DNA of 7,232 bases, from NCBI GenBank assembly GCA_021784205.1, contig JAJXTB010000121.1, forward strand, positions 1 to 7,232, read 5' to 3'. The DNA comes from Actinomycetes bacterium (GTDB lineage: Bacteria; Actinomycetota; Acidimicrobiia; Acidimicrobiales; RAAP-2). Both the position numbers and the translations under genes were made by a program. The number at the start of each line of letters is the position of its first letter. The stretch's first letter is position 1. Positions 1-6,156 of this stretch are shown here, in pieces. Below the pieces are notes generated by a model that was not told where the DNA came from, did no database searches, and was given only the letters and a program-made list of their open reading frames with translations.

Positions 1-1
1 C

Positions 2-187
2 TTGCTACAGGCTCGGGCAAGGACTGGCATTGGGATCGGTAGCGCCTTCTTGATGGCACAACTTGTCCTGCGATGGACGAATGTTCTTCACGGCGCTGCT
101 ATGGATGTGGTAAAGACCATATTGGCAACCGGGGGAATTGGATTCTATCTATACGGCCTATTTTACCTGCGTCAGAACAAGAGGTGA
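2..187 (+). CDS. C-terminal part of a small membrane protein (5' end probably outside the window)
   Basis: An open frame runs from the window edge to a TGA at 185-187. The first possible start is a TTG at position 2, with no room to see a ribosome binding site, so the gene probably begins upstream. The 61 visible residues hold two likely membrane helices: roughly residues 9-28 (GIGIGSAFLMAQLVLRW) and 36-57 (VVKTILATGGIGFYLYGLFY). They are joined by a short linker, and the tail is basic (RQNKR), which suggests a cytoplasmic C-terminus under the positive-inside rule. I do not recognise the family. The hydrophobic pattern makes real coding likely, but with only this fragment a chance reading frame cannot be fully excluded. 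Confidence 0.45.
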   Translation: MLQARARTGIGIGSAFLMAQLVLRWTNVLHGAAMDVVKTILATGGIGFYLYGLFYLRQNKR

Positions 188-429
188 CTTCGGCAGCAAG
201 GTGAAACCCCGTGTTGCTAAAAGTTGAGTAACCTAATGTCGCGCCCTGGCCATAAGTCCACTATTGGAGACCTCTGTCTCGCCTTGCTGCCGAACTCAAC
301 CGGCGATTACGCGTGGTCAATGCGAATTGACAACAGTGCGATACTGACCCTGTGGTACACCTCTACACGTGGCCGCTTGGCACCTGCGTACATCGTCGGA
401 GAATCACATATCGCCGCCATTGCTGGATT

Positions 430-434
430 GGAGA
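430..434 (+). promoter_or_regulatory. Ribosome binding site that sets the start of the first propeller gene
   Basis: GGAGA lies six bases before the GTG at 441. The same frame is open back to a GTG at 369, but that codon has no comparable purine-rich site. This site therefore favours the start at 441. Confidence 0.6.
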
Positions 435-440
435 CAAGAA

Positions 441-1808
441 GTGATTGGCGGTACGACGTCGTGCTCGCCCGATCGTGGCCGGGCAAGTGGGTCGCGCGCG
501 TTGCGCCGGATCGCGGTGACGGTGGCCACTTCGTTCACCATGCTCACCCCGCTGGTGGGGGCGCCCTTGGCCGGGTCCACGACACCAGCTCCGATGTCAC
601 CGGTATCGGTGTCATTCCTGCCCTCCGGCGAGGGCTGGATGTTAGCCACCTACCACTGCGGACCCGATGCGTGTGTTCGCGTCGAGCACACCTCGAATGC
701 CGGCCAGACGTGGACCACCACCGCCGTTCCGAACTCGCTACAGAGAGTCATGCGCACAACGACTCCCGACCTTGACCCCTTCGCCCAAACGACCATCTAC
801 TTCGCCAACGCAGAGAACGGGTGGATCTACGGCTTCGTGCCGAGCGGGAACACCAACGGCACCACTAACGCGGTGCTGTGGTCAACCCACGACGCAGGGC
901 GCACGTGGCATCGAATCTCCCTAACGTCACTCGGATTGAGATTCGCCGTCCTCTCGGTGGGCGCGAGCCATGGCCGGGTCTACACAATCGGGTGGAACAC
1001 GGATCAAACTTTCGGACTCTGGCGGTCTCCGATAACGACCGATTCCTGGCGTCGTGTCCACACGCCCACACTGACCTCGGCCGCCGGGGGAACTTCGATG
1101 GAGGGCGCTCTCGTGTTCAAGGGCACCAGTGGCTGGTTGATGGTTGGCAATGACCGCGGTGTCACCGGCGCCGCACGCCTGACGAATTTGGGTCAGTGGG
1201 TGAAGTGGGCCGGCCCGTGTGCCACTGTCGGCGGTAACTTCGCGGTTCCCGTTGCGTATTCGCCAACCTCACTCGTCGATGTCTGCACAATTGGCGGGTT
1301 CGGCGGAGACGTCACACCCGGCACACCGAAAAAACTGAAGATGAGTACGACGTGGATCTTCACCTCACACGATGGTGGGTTGACCTTCACTCCAACCCAC
1401 CAGATCGGGGTCGGAATTCCGACCATGTGGATCAACCAGGTTCCCGGTCTCCCCGCGTCGCCCTCTCCAGGCGCCATCTTCGTTGCCAAGTCAATTAACA
1501 AGGGTCAGACGTCACCCGAGCATCTCTTCGCGACGAGCGATGGCGGAAGGACGTGGACATCGGTGTACACGGCAAGTCCGCAGACGGCAGCCATTCAACT
1601 CGTGACGTTCGCATCGCCACGTCTTGGTGCGGCCATTGTCCTGATCTCTCCATCAAGGTCATTCCTCATCGTTTCCACTGACGGAGGCAGGAAGTGGCGA
1701 CAATCCGTCTCTACACTTATCAACGCCACATCACCTCGGGCTCGGACAGCGAGGATCACGAGGTCCTTCTCGGCCTCCATCGCGCTGCTTCGCTTCTCGA
1801 GCGCTTGA
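441..1808 (+). CDS. Secreted Asp-box (BNR-like) beta-propeller protein, C-terminus altered by IS sequence
   Basis: The chosen GTG start gives 455 residues. A basic stretch (RALRR) and a hydrophobic segment at about residues 23-44 look like a signal peptide with a long n-region, so export is likely. Asp-box repeats (S/T-x-D/N-x-G-x-T/x-W/F) are clear at residues 84-91 (TSNAGQTW), 149-156 (THDAGRTW), 309-316 (SHDGGLTF), 365-372 (TSDGGRTW) and 412-419 (STDGGRKW). Degenerate ones near 200 and 248 would bring the count to seven, which suits a seven-bladed propeller. Such folds occur in sialidases and in Ycf48/HCF136-like assembly proteins. No catalytic sialidase residues are evident, so a binding or scaffolding role is more likely than glycosidase activity. 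The last ~28 residues are Arg/Ser-rich, carry no propeller pattern, and overlap an out-of-frame transposase remnant. The native C-terminus has probably been replaced. About 250 bases without a convincing gene precede the start. Confidence 0.75.
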   Translation: MIGGTTSCSPDRGRASGSRALRRIAVTVATSFTMLTPLVGAPLAGSTTPAPMSPVSVSFLPSGEGWMLATYHCGPDACVRVEHTSNAGQTWTTTAVPNSLQRVMRTTTPDLDPFAQTTIYFANAENGWIYGFVPSGNTNGTTNAVLWSTHDAGRTWHRISLTSLGLRFAVLSVGASHGRVYTIGWNTDQTFGLWRSPITTDSWRRVHTPTLTSAAGGTSMEGALVFKGTSGWLMVGNDRGVTGAARLTNLGQWVKWAGPCATVGGNFAVPVAYSPTSLVDVCTIGGFGGDVTPGTPKKLKMSTTWIFTSHDGGLTFTPTHQIGVGIPTMWINQVPGLPASPSPGAIFVAKSINKGQTSPEHLFATSDGGRTWTSVYTASPQTAAIQLVTFASPRLGAAIVLISPSRSFLIVSTDGGRKWRQSVSTLINATSPRARTARITRSFSASIALLRFSSA

Positions 1809-2020
1809 CACTTGACGCCCTTCAGGGATCAATCGGCGAGGACCGCCCGGAGGTCAATCTCGTCGAGCTCACCTTCAGGTTCAACCGGCGCTACTCGCGA
1901 GATCAAGGACTGCTCTTCTACCGGTTGACGACCCTGGCCGCCACTACCCCCACTCACGCACCGCGAATTAGTCCAGGACAACGCTCCGAAGCAGACCCCA
2001 CCGATCACGTCGCGAGATGA
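1736..2020 (+). pseudogene. 3' remnant of an IS1595 (ISXO2-like) family transposase
   Basis: In the frame ending with the TGA at 2018-2020, the translation from about 1778 reads HRAASLLERL, then LQGS, VELTFRFNRRYSRDQG and LLFYRL. This is the characteristic C-terminal signature of IS1595/ISXO2-type DDE transposases, which typically carry HRVASLLKRW, then L-x-YLDEFxFRFNRR, then SRGLLFYRL. The spacing from HR to FNRR matches that family pattern without a gap. The catalytic DDE core and the N-terminal zinc-ribbon region are absent, so this is a dead fragment covering only the end of the protein. It begins inside the 3' end of the preceding propeller gene, in a different frame. That points to an insertion followed by deletion, or to recombination at this junction. 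A possible IS end is discussed under findings. The exact left boundary (1730-1778) is uncertain. Confidence 0.72.
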
Positions 2021-2136
2021 AATGTCGCGACGTGAGACTACGGAAGGCAACCGTCAACTAAACCGACAGCAGCGCCCACTGGCTCGTACACCACTCGTTG
2101 GGACTCAACTTGCTAAGAAGGCGATTCGGGAAGACT

Positions 2137-2151
2137 CGGCTCATTGAGCCG
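2137..2151 (-). terminator. Short hairpin downstream of the DUF2268 gene, possible terminator
   Basis: CGGCTCA and TGAGCCG form perfect 7-base arms separated by one base, which in RNA would fold as a 5-bp stem with a 5-base loop. It lies 20 bases beyond the stop of the minus-strand protease gene. Only a weak T-rich run (GTCTTCC) follows on that strand, so its role as a terminator is tentative. The rest of 2021-2170 holds no gene I can support. Confidence 0.3.
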
Positions 2152-2170
2152 CTACCAGCGACCCTAATTT

Positions 2171-2791
2171 CTACTGGATACCGACTTCGAGTACTTCTCT
2201 TGAAGACACTCCGATGAGCTCCGACGCAGACTTGCCTGTCGCATTGGCGTAGGCCCTACATACTTGGTACCCGTAGGCGTATCCGAAGGAAAAGGTAATG
2301 CCATCGGCTCCAAAGAACCACTTCTTCTGGTTGAACACGGGTTCGTACAACACTGCACGAGCTGCAGCAATCTCGTCGTCGGTGATGCTGACACGACTGA
2401 AGAACGGGGCTTCGCCGAGCACCTGTTCCTCGAAGAGTTCGGCCATTCCTTCACTGACCAACATCTGTCCGAGGCTCCCACCGCAGCCTTGCCCGCGCCA
2501 ACGCATCGTGTGGTGAAACTCGTGAACGAGTGTTCTCTCGATGTGGTGGCGATCTACCGTCGCCGAAGGTTCGAGGGCTACGAGGATGGCGTGAGGTCCG
2601 TAGGTGTATCCGCCTACTCCCCACTCGGGGATGACATCGTCGGGAGCGTCAATAACGAGCACATCCACGCCCTCTAAGCCGAGCAACTCCTTCGCGGGCG
2701 TGACTGCCGCCTGGAAGGCCTCGTTTATGTCGTCGACAAGGAAATCAAGCGTCCCGCCGGCGTTGGCGATGAAGAGGTTCACAGGTCGCAC
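2171..2791 (-). CDS. DUF2268-type predicted zinc-dependent protease
   Basis: This 206-residue protein carries HEFHH at residues 90-94, an HExxH zinc-binding motif in which the two histidines would bind zinc and Glu91 would act as general base. SEGMAE follows at 113-118, and Glu114 is the likely third ligand, as in gluzincin-like folds. The order is typical of the DUF2268 family (predicted Zn-dependent proteases): an N-terminal strand (VNLFIANAGG), then a middle IPEWGVGGYTYGP segment, HExxH, LVSEGMAE, and finally a YAYGYQ motif near the C-terminus. The length also fits the short members of the family. No signal peptide or membrane segment is seen, so it is probably cytoplasmic; its substrate is unknown. 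The frame stays open upstream to a TTG at 2983, but GAGGA seven bases before the GTG at 2791 and the point where family similarity begins both favour this start. It is divergent from the propeller gene at 3062. Confidence 0.85.
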   Translation of the reverse strand: MRPVNLFIANAGGTLDFLVDDINEAFQAAVTPAKELLGLEGVDVLVIDAPDDVIPEWGVGGYTYGPHAILVALEPSATVDRHHIERTLVHEFHHTMRWRGQGCGGSLGQMLVSEGMAELFEEQVLGEAPFFSRVSITDDEIAAARAVLYEPVFNQKKWFFGADGITFSFGYAYGYQVCRAYANATGKSASELIGVSSREVLEVGIQ

Positions 2792-2798
2792 GGTTAAA

Positions 2799-2803
2799 TC
2801 CTC
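2799..2803 (-). promoter_or_regulatory. Ribosome binding site deciding the DUF2268 gene start
   Basis: On the minus strand GAGGA is followed by a seven-base spacer and GTG at 2791. No similar site precedes the upstream in-frame TTG (2983) or ATG (2938). The 64-residue N-terminal extension those starts would add has no family counterpart that I recognise. Confidence 0.6.
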
Positions 2804-3052
2804 ACAGTCGTTCAAGATCGAATGGCGGATGCCGATATCAGCATCGTCCCTACGGCACCGGAACTTCCGCGAATCAGTTGTGACCGGGACTGCTAAGACG
2901 GTTCGGGATGCCGGGTCCTTTGCCTTATGGAACGTCATAGTTTGGAGTTCGGAACGTTCGTTGCAATTGGAGTGGACATGCAAGACCCCGAAGTGTTCGT
3001 TCGTTTCGAAATTTCGTGTTAGAACTTCGAACAGTGCAACCGTGCATGAGCA

Positions 3053-3058
3053 GGGAGG
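3053..3058 (+). promoter_or_regulatory. Ribosome binding site of the second propeller gene
   Basis: GGGAGG precedes the TTG at 3062 with an unusually short spacer of three bases. An in-frame stop at 3047-3049 rules out any start further upstream. The next alternatives would lie inside or beyond the signal peptide, so TTG at 3062 is the only sensible start. Confidence 0.55.
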
Positions 3059-3061
3059 CGC

Positions 3062-4237
3062 TTGAGATCTCGAGTTGTCGTAGCGGCGTCACTGATCATC
3101 GCCGTGACCTTTATTGCGTCCATGGGTGGAGCGGGCGCGTCGACGTCGCGATATCTGACGTCGATCTGGTTCTCTTCGCCGGCTAACGGCTACGGCGCCG
3201 TGGTCCAGACGATCACGGCGGCTAGCGGTACGTCGTTGGCTTGCACTGACTACATCGGACGCACAAGCGATGGTGGTCGTCGCTTTCGGAACTTCACAAG
3301 GATTGGCACTTGGAACTGCGCGCACGCTGGAGGCGCCACCGCTCTCACCTTCGATGGTGCCGGCGATGGCTTCTTCTACGGTCCCAATCTCTACGAGAGC
3401 CATGACGCCGGCACCATGTGGTCGCGCGTGCGAACCAGTGGTCGAGTTGTGGACATCTCGACCATTGGACGTTCCGTGTGGATGATCGAGGCGCTGTGCA
3501 CGCCACAAGAAGTTGCGCGCAATGCAACGTGCCCACTGAAGATGCAGCAGTCCTCTGACGGAGGGCGCACGTGGTCTGGTCCGGCTGCTCTGCCTGGAAC
3601 TTCCTCGGCGTTCCCGGCCGCGGGGGCCGCACCCGCCGCGGGCCAAACAATCCTCACTCGCCTCGACCAACGGCGTGGCGTGTATTCGATAGCGCCGTGG
3701 GTGACTGGTTCCGTGAGAAGTGGTCGAGTCCAAACCTGGGTGACCAACAACGCCGGACGTTCATGGGTGCGGCGTGACATCACCTGTGCCATCCCGACGA
3801 TGAGCGAAATGATGGCGGTGTCACCGTCGGGCGTCTGGACGGCGGTTTGCGCAGGCGGGCCGAATACTGGCAGCCAAGAAAAGTCAGTCGTGCGCTCGAC
3901 GAACCAAGGGCGAACGTGGACGTTCGTGACTGGGTGCCTCAGATCGCAGCCATCATGTAGCGGCCCACTTAGCGTTGGCTATCTCGGCGTCTTGAGTGCT
4001 CCGAGCGCTGGACTCCTCATCGAGTCGGGCATGAGAAGTCCGCTTCGCGTCAGTCACAACGGGGGACGGACGTGGACGTCGATAAGCGGGGCAGTGTCGG
4101 ACTCGGGTGATGGAGTGGTGAGCATTCAGTTCTTCGGTTCTCGCGAGGGTTTGGGGTTGACGTCGTCGTCGAATCTGATCGTCCACACTGCCGACGGCGG
4201 AGTCCAGTGGCAAACGTATCGAGCTCGCGTCGGATGA
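3062..4237 (+). CDS. Secreted seven-bladed Asp-box (BNR-like) beta-propeller protein
   Basis: The protein has 391 residues. Residues 1-26 are a clear signal peptide: basic start (MRSR), hydrophobic core (VVVAASLIIAVTFIA), and an AGA cleavage site before STSR. The mature part carries seven Asp-box-like turns, at residues 69-75 (SDGGRRF), 113-120 (SHDAGTMW), 164-171 (SSDGGRTW), 228-235 (TNNAGRSW), 279-286 (STNQGRTW), 331-338 (SHNGGRTW) and 376-383 (TADGGVQW). That number matches one turn per blade of a seven-bladed propeller, and the chain ends eight residues after the last one, as expected for a complete fold. Eight cysteines (61, 86, 146, 157, 242, 263, 292, 299) could form disulfides outside the cell. 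It resembles the protein at 441-1808 in architecture and is probably a distant paralogue. Sialidase catalytic residues are not apparent, so I infer a binding or structural role at the cell surface; ligand unknown. Confidence 0.82.
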   Translation: MRSRVVVAASLIIAVTFIASMGGAGASTSRYLTSIWFSSPANGYGAVVQTITAASGTSLACTDYIGRTSDGGRRFRNFTRIGTWNCAHAGGATALTFDGAGDGFFYGPNLYESHDAGTMWSRVRTSGRVVDISTIGRSVWMIEALCTPQEVARNATCPLKMQQSSDGGRTWSGPAALPGTSSAFPAAGAAPAAGQTILTRLDQRRGVYSIAPWVTGSVRSGRVQTWVTNNAGRSWVRRDITCAIPTMSEMMAVSPSGVWTAVCAGGPNTGSQEKSVVRSTNQGRTWTFVTGCLRSQPSCSGPLSVGYLGVLSAPSAGLLIESGMRSPLRVSHNGGRTWTSISGAVSDSGDGVVSIQFFGSREGLGLTSSSNLIVHTADGGVQWQTYRARVG

Positions 4238-4437
4238 GACGCCCTCGTCATGTCGACGTGGTGGTACTTCAGTGCTCAACGCCGCCGGCGCGTAGACTGA
4301 GAGACGACTTTCGCGCGGAACTATCCGCGAAGGGTCACGCGGGGCGGATGGCGAAATGCATTGAGAATTCCTCGACCCCCGGACCACTTAGGTTAGCCGA
4401 GGCTGATTGCCAGTGATTTCTTGTCGAGACGCCAAGA

Positions 4438-4476
4438 GCGGCGATCTCGCCACGCAATCGGTCACGAGATCGCCGC
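4438..4476 (-). terminator. Strong stem-loop after the minus-strand operon, probable terminator
   Basis: GCGGCGATCTCG (4438-4449) and CGAGATCGCCGC (4465-4476) are perfect 12-base inverted arms around a 15-base loop. The structure lies about 40 bases past the stop of the DDE gene on the minus strand, where TCTTGG follows, only a weak T-run. It may end transcription of the operon, protect its mRNA 3' end, or mark the end of a mobile unit. The rest of 4238-4518 shows no gene I can support. It also holds a 10-base palindrome (TCCCTAGGGA, 4486-4495), a 6-base inverted repeat at 4507-4512/4523-4528 across the DDE stop codon, and a TAGACT resembling a -10 box at 4293 without a good -35. Confidence 0.45.
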
Positions 4477-4518
4477 ACTAAAAGTTCCCTAGGGATTTCT
4501 CCGCGAGGCGAGTTGGGC

Positions 4519-6156
4519 TCAGCTCGCCAGTTCGAGCGCCGGATCCGTGAGCTCGGTCTCTCCGCCGTGAAGGAATCGATCCACGACCTTCCAACCCGTT
4601 TGGAAGTACCACGACTTTGCATTGTCGTAGATGAAGTAGAGGTGCACGTCGAGCAGGATGGGGATACGTCCGACCGCCTGAGCACGCTTGTGGGGGTAAG
4701 TCGCCTTGTGGTGAGCGTTCCCGCCCTCTGACGTGTTGCGACCGGCTCCGTAGAGCGCCTTGAACACGTCGTCACCTTCAGGGAACACACGGAAGTTCTC
4801 GGCGATCTTGCGGCCGTCGTCTCCCTTCTCGTAGTGCGGGGAGATCCACACCTCGAAGTCGCCGTGATGGCACGTGATGGTGTAGCCGACACTGACGCGG
4901 TAGTGGGACCCTTGGGCAGTCATCTCGTTCAACCGCTTCACCTGTAGCCGTTTCGGCGTGCCGACGACCACCATGTTGGACCCGTCTTGGTCCCAGTCAA
5001 CTTCCACGAGGGTGCCGTCATGGGACTCGAGCAGGTGGTGACACGGAGCGCCGTCACCTCGATGATGAGTGACGCGGCGGACGGGATAGGTCTTGATTCG
5101 CTTGCCCTTGGCGTTGAGCACGTCGCGATACCCTTCGTCCTTGGCTGCCGCGGCAGCGACTTTGTTGACCGTGATGATGCCGTGTTCCTTGTAGAGCGCA
5201 GCGTGGTGGACCCCGCGCAAGATCAAGTCGGTGATCATGCACTGGACCTTGCCTTGCAAGCGTCCTTCCATGACGCGCTTAACGAGCCGAAGAGTGGTCT
5301 TGGCCTCTTCGCTGTCCTTGAAGTCCATGTCGATCCCGAGGGTGACGCGGCTGTTGGGTTCACTGCTGCGAACGCTGAGCGGAACGACGTTGTAGGCGGC
5401 TTGAGTTGGACCGTACTTGCCGCTGGCCAGAGCCTCGACGTCCACGGGGATCTTCTTCTTCACCTCGCCGGTGTCGGGGTCGACGGCTGTCCACTTCCCT
5501 TCGGCCTCGACCAACCAAGCACGGGGCTTGTCGTCAGAACCTGGTTCGACCGCTGCGAGCCGCATTCGGTTCTCATCGGCGGGGTCCTTCACCATGGCGA
5601 CGTACGAGCGGTACTGCGACCTGATCTCGGTACCGTCGCTGAACAGCGATGACGTGAGGGCCGGGTTGGAGAGCGAACCTTCCTGGAAGTAACCGAACTC
5701 CAATGCCTGGTCTATCGCCGACTCGGTGAAGGCAGAGGTGAAGGTCTCGAATCGGATCGGCAGGTCCTTAATCCGCTCAACCATGTAGCGCCACTGAGCA
5801 GCGCTGACGGGCTTCTTAGGCAGCTCATCGGGTTGGTCGTCACCAAAGACGCCAAACTGCTTCGCGAGGCGCCAGTGCTTGCGAATCGCCTGCCACGTGT
5901 CGGGTGTGCGAAACATAGCTTCGGCCCTGGGCAGGCTGTGACACACCCGCGACATGACGCCGATTAGCAGGACGATCGCCTTGGGGTAGTCGTTGTCGCG
6001 GTGGCCAATGACGGTCGCGTCATCCTTCGCGTAGGTCAACGAGACGGCGACCTGGTGGAAGTGCGGGTTATAGAGCATGATGATCGCCATCTCGAGGTGG
6101 CTCAACGTCGCCGTTCGGGCGCCGAGCAGAGGGCGGGGGCGGTAGCGCGCGCTCAC
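4519..6156 (-). CDS. DDE transposase-like protein, second gene of a coupled pair
   Basis: The start is GTG at 6156, whose last bases overlap the TGA of the upstream gene (GTGA), a layout typical of translational coupling; the product has 545 residues. The frame is open to 6357, but that extension lies wholly inside the upstream gene and is Arg/Pro-rich. Likely RNase H-fold landmarks: D174 in SDGTEIR; strand and helix around 273-294 (TLGIDMDF then LRLVKRVME); D310 in MITDLILRG, followed by GIITVNKV; a beta-rich insertion from about 330 to 455; then E477 in RNTSEGGN with K484 nearby. D174/D310/E477 is my proposed triad; D276 or D278 is an alternative first Asp. The C-terminal RNxxE(G/S)xN pattern and the preceding ENFR-x-P-E segment recall an actinobacterial transposase-like family. 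No frameshift or internal stop is visible, so it appears intact. I cannot assign an IS family. Confidence 0.65.
   Translation of the reverse strand: MSARYRPRPLLGARTATLSHLEMAIIMLYNPHFHQVAVSLTYAKDDATVIGHRDNDYPKAIVLLIGVMSRVCHSLPRAEAMFRTPDTWQAIRKHWRLAKQFGVFGDDQPDELPKKPVSAAQWRYMVERIKDLPIRFETFTSAFTESAIDQALEFGYFQEGSLSNPALTSSLFSDGTEIRSQYRSYVAMVKDPADENRMRLAAVEPGSDDKPRAWLVEAEGKWTAVDPDTGEVKKKIPVDVEALASGKYGPTQAAYNVVPLSVRSSEPNSRVTLGIDMDFKDSEEAKTTLRLVKRVMEGRLQGKVQCMITDLILRGVHHAALYKEHGIITVNKVAAAAAKDEGYRDVLNAKGKRIKTYPVRRVTHHRGDGAPCHHLLESHDGTLVEVDWDQDGSNMVVVGTPKRLQVKRLNEMTAQGSHYRVSVGYTITCHHGDFEVWISPHYEKGDDGRKIAENFRVFPEGDDVFKALYGAGRNTSEGGNAHHKATYPHKRAQAVGRIPILLDVHLYFIYDNAKSWYFQTGWKVVDRFLHGGETELTDPALELAS

Larger units (their letters stand above)
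2792..3061. promoter_or_regulatory. Divergent intergenic region between the protease and the second propeller gene
   Basis: These 270 bases separate two genes transcribed away from each other and must hold at least one promoter for each. The stretch from about 2940 to 3035 is visibly more AT-rich than the flanking genes. It contains a perfect 10-base palindrome, CGAAATTTCG, at 3007-3016, which could be a small operator. I see no clean -35/-10 pair and call none. Confidence 0.35.

Noticed and set aside
327..345. TTGACA at 327 and GATACT at 340, resembling promoter boxes
   Set aside because: The spacing of seven bases is far too short for a sigma-70-type promoter, and no partner box stands at the right distance from either.
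369..440. Upstream extension of the first propeller gene to a GTG at 369
   Set aside because: No ribosome binding site precedes 369, and GGAGA before 441 gives a better start and a shorter region ahead of the signal peptide.
224..775. Plus-strand open frame of 183 codons overlapping the first propeller gene
   Set aside because: Its second half is an out-of-frame reading of the propeller gene, and its first half resembles no family I know and has no ribosome binding site at its TTG start.
2927..3022. Small 31-codon plus-strand frame in the divergent intergenic region, with an internal ATG at 2978 preceded by GGAG
   Set aside because: Very short, no recognisable product, and the purine-rich match is likely by chance; kept only as a possible leader peptide.
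2604..3065. 153-codon plus-strand frame opposite the protease gene
   Set aside because: It is mostly antisense to the well-supported DUF2268 gene and has no domain pattern of its own.
4207..4416. 69-codon plus-strand frame across the end of the second propeller gene
   Set aside because: It starts inside the propeller gene in another frame, has no clear ribosome binding site and shows no recognisable sequence; an internal ATG at 4349 is no more convincing.
4987..5652. 221-codon plus-strand frame opposite the DDE gene
   Set aside because: It is an antisense shadow of the DDE coding frame and shows no independent motifs.
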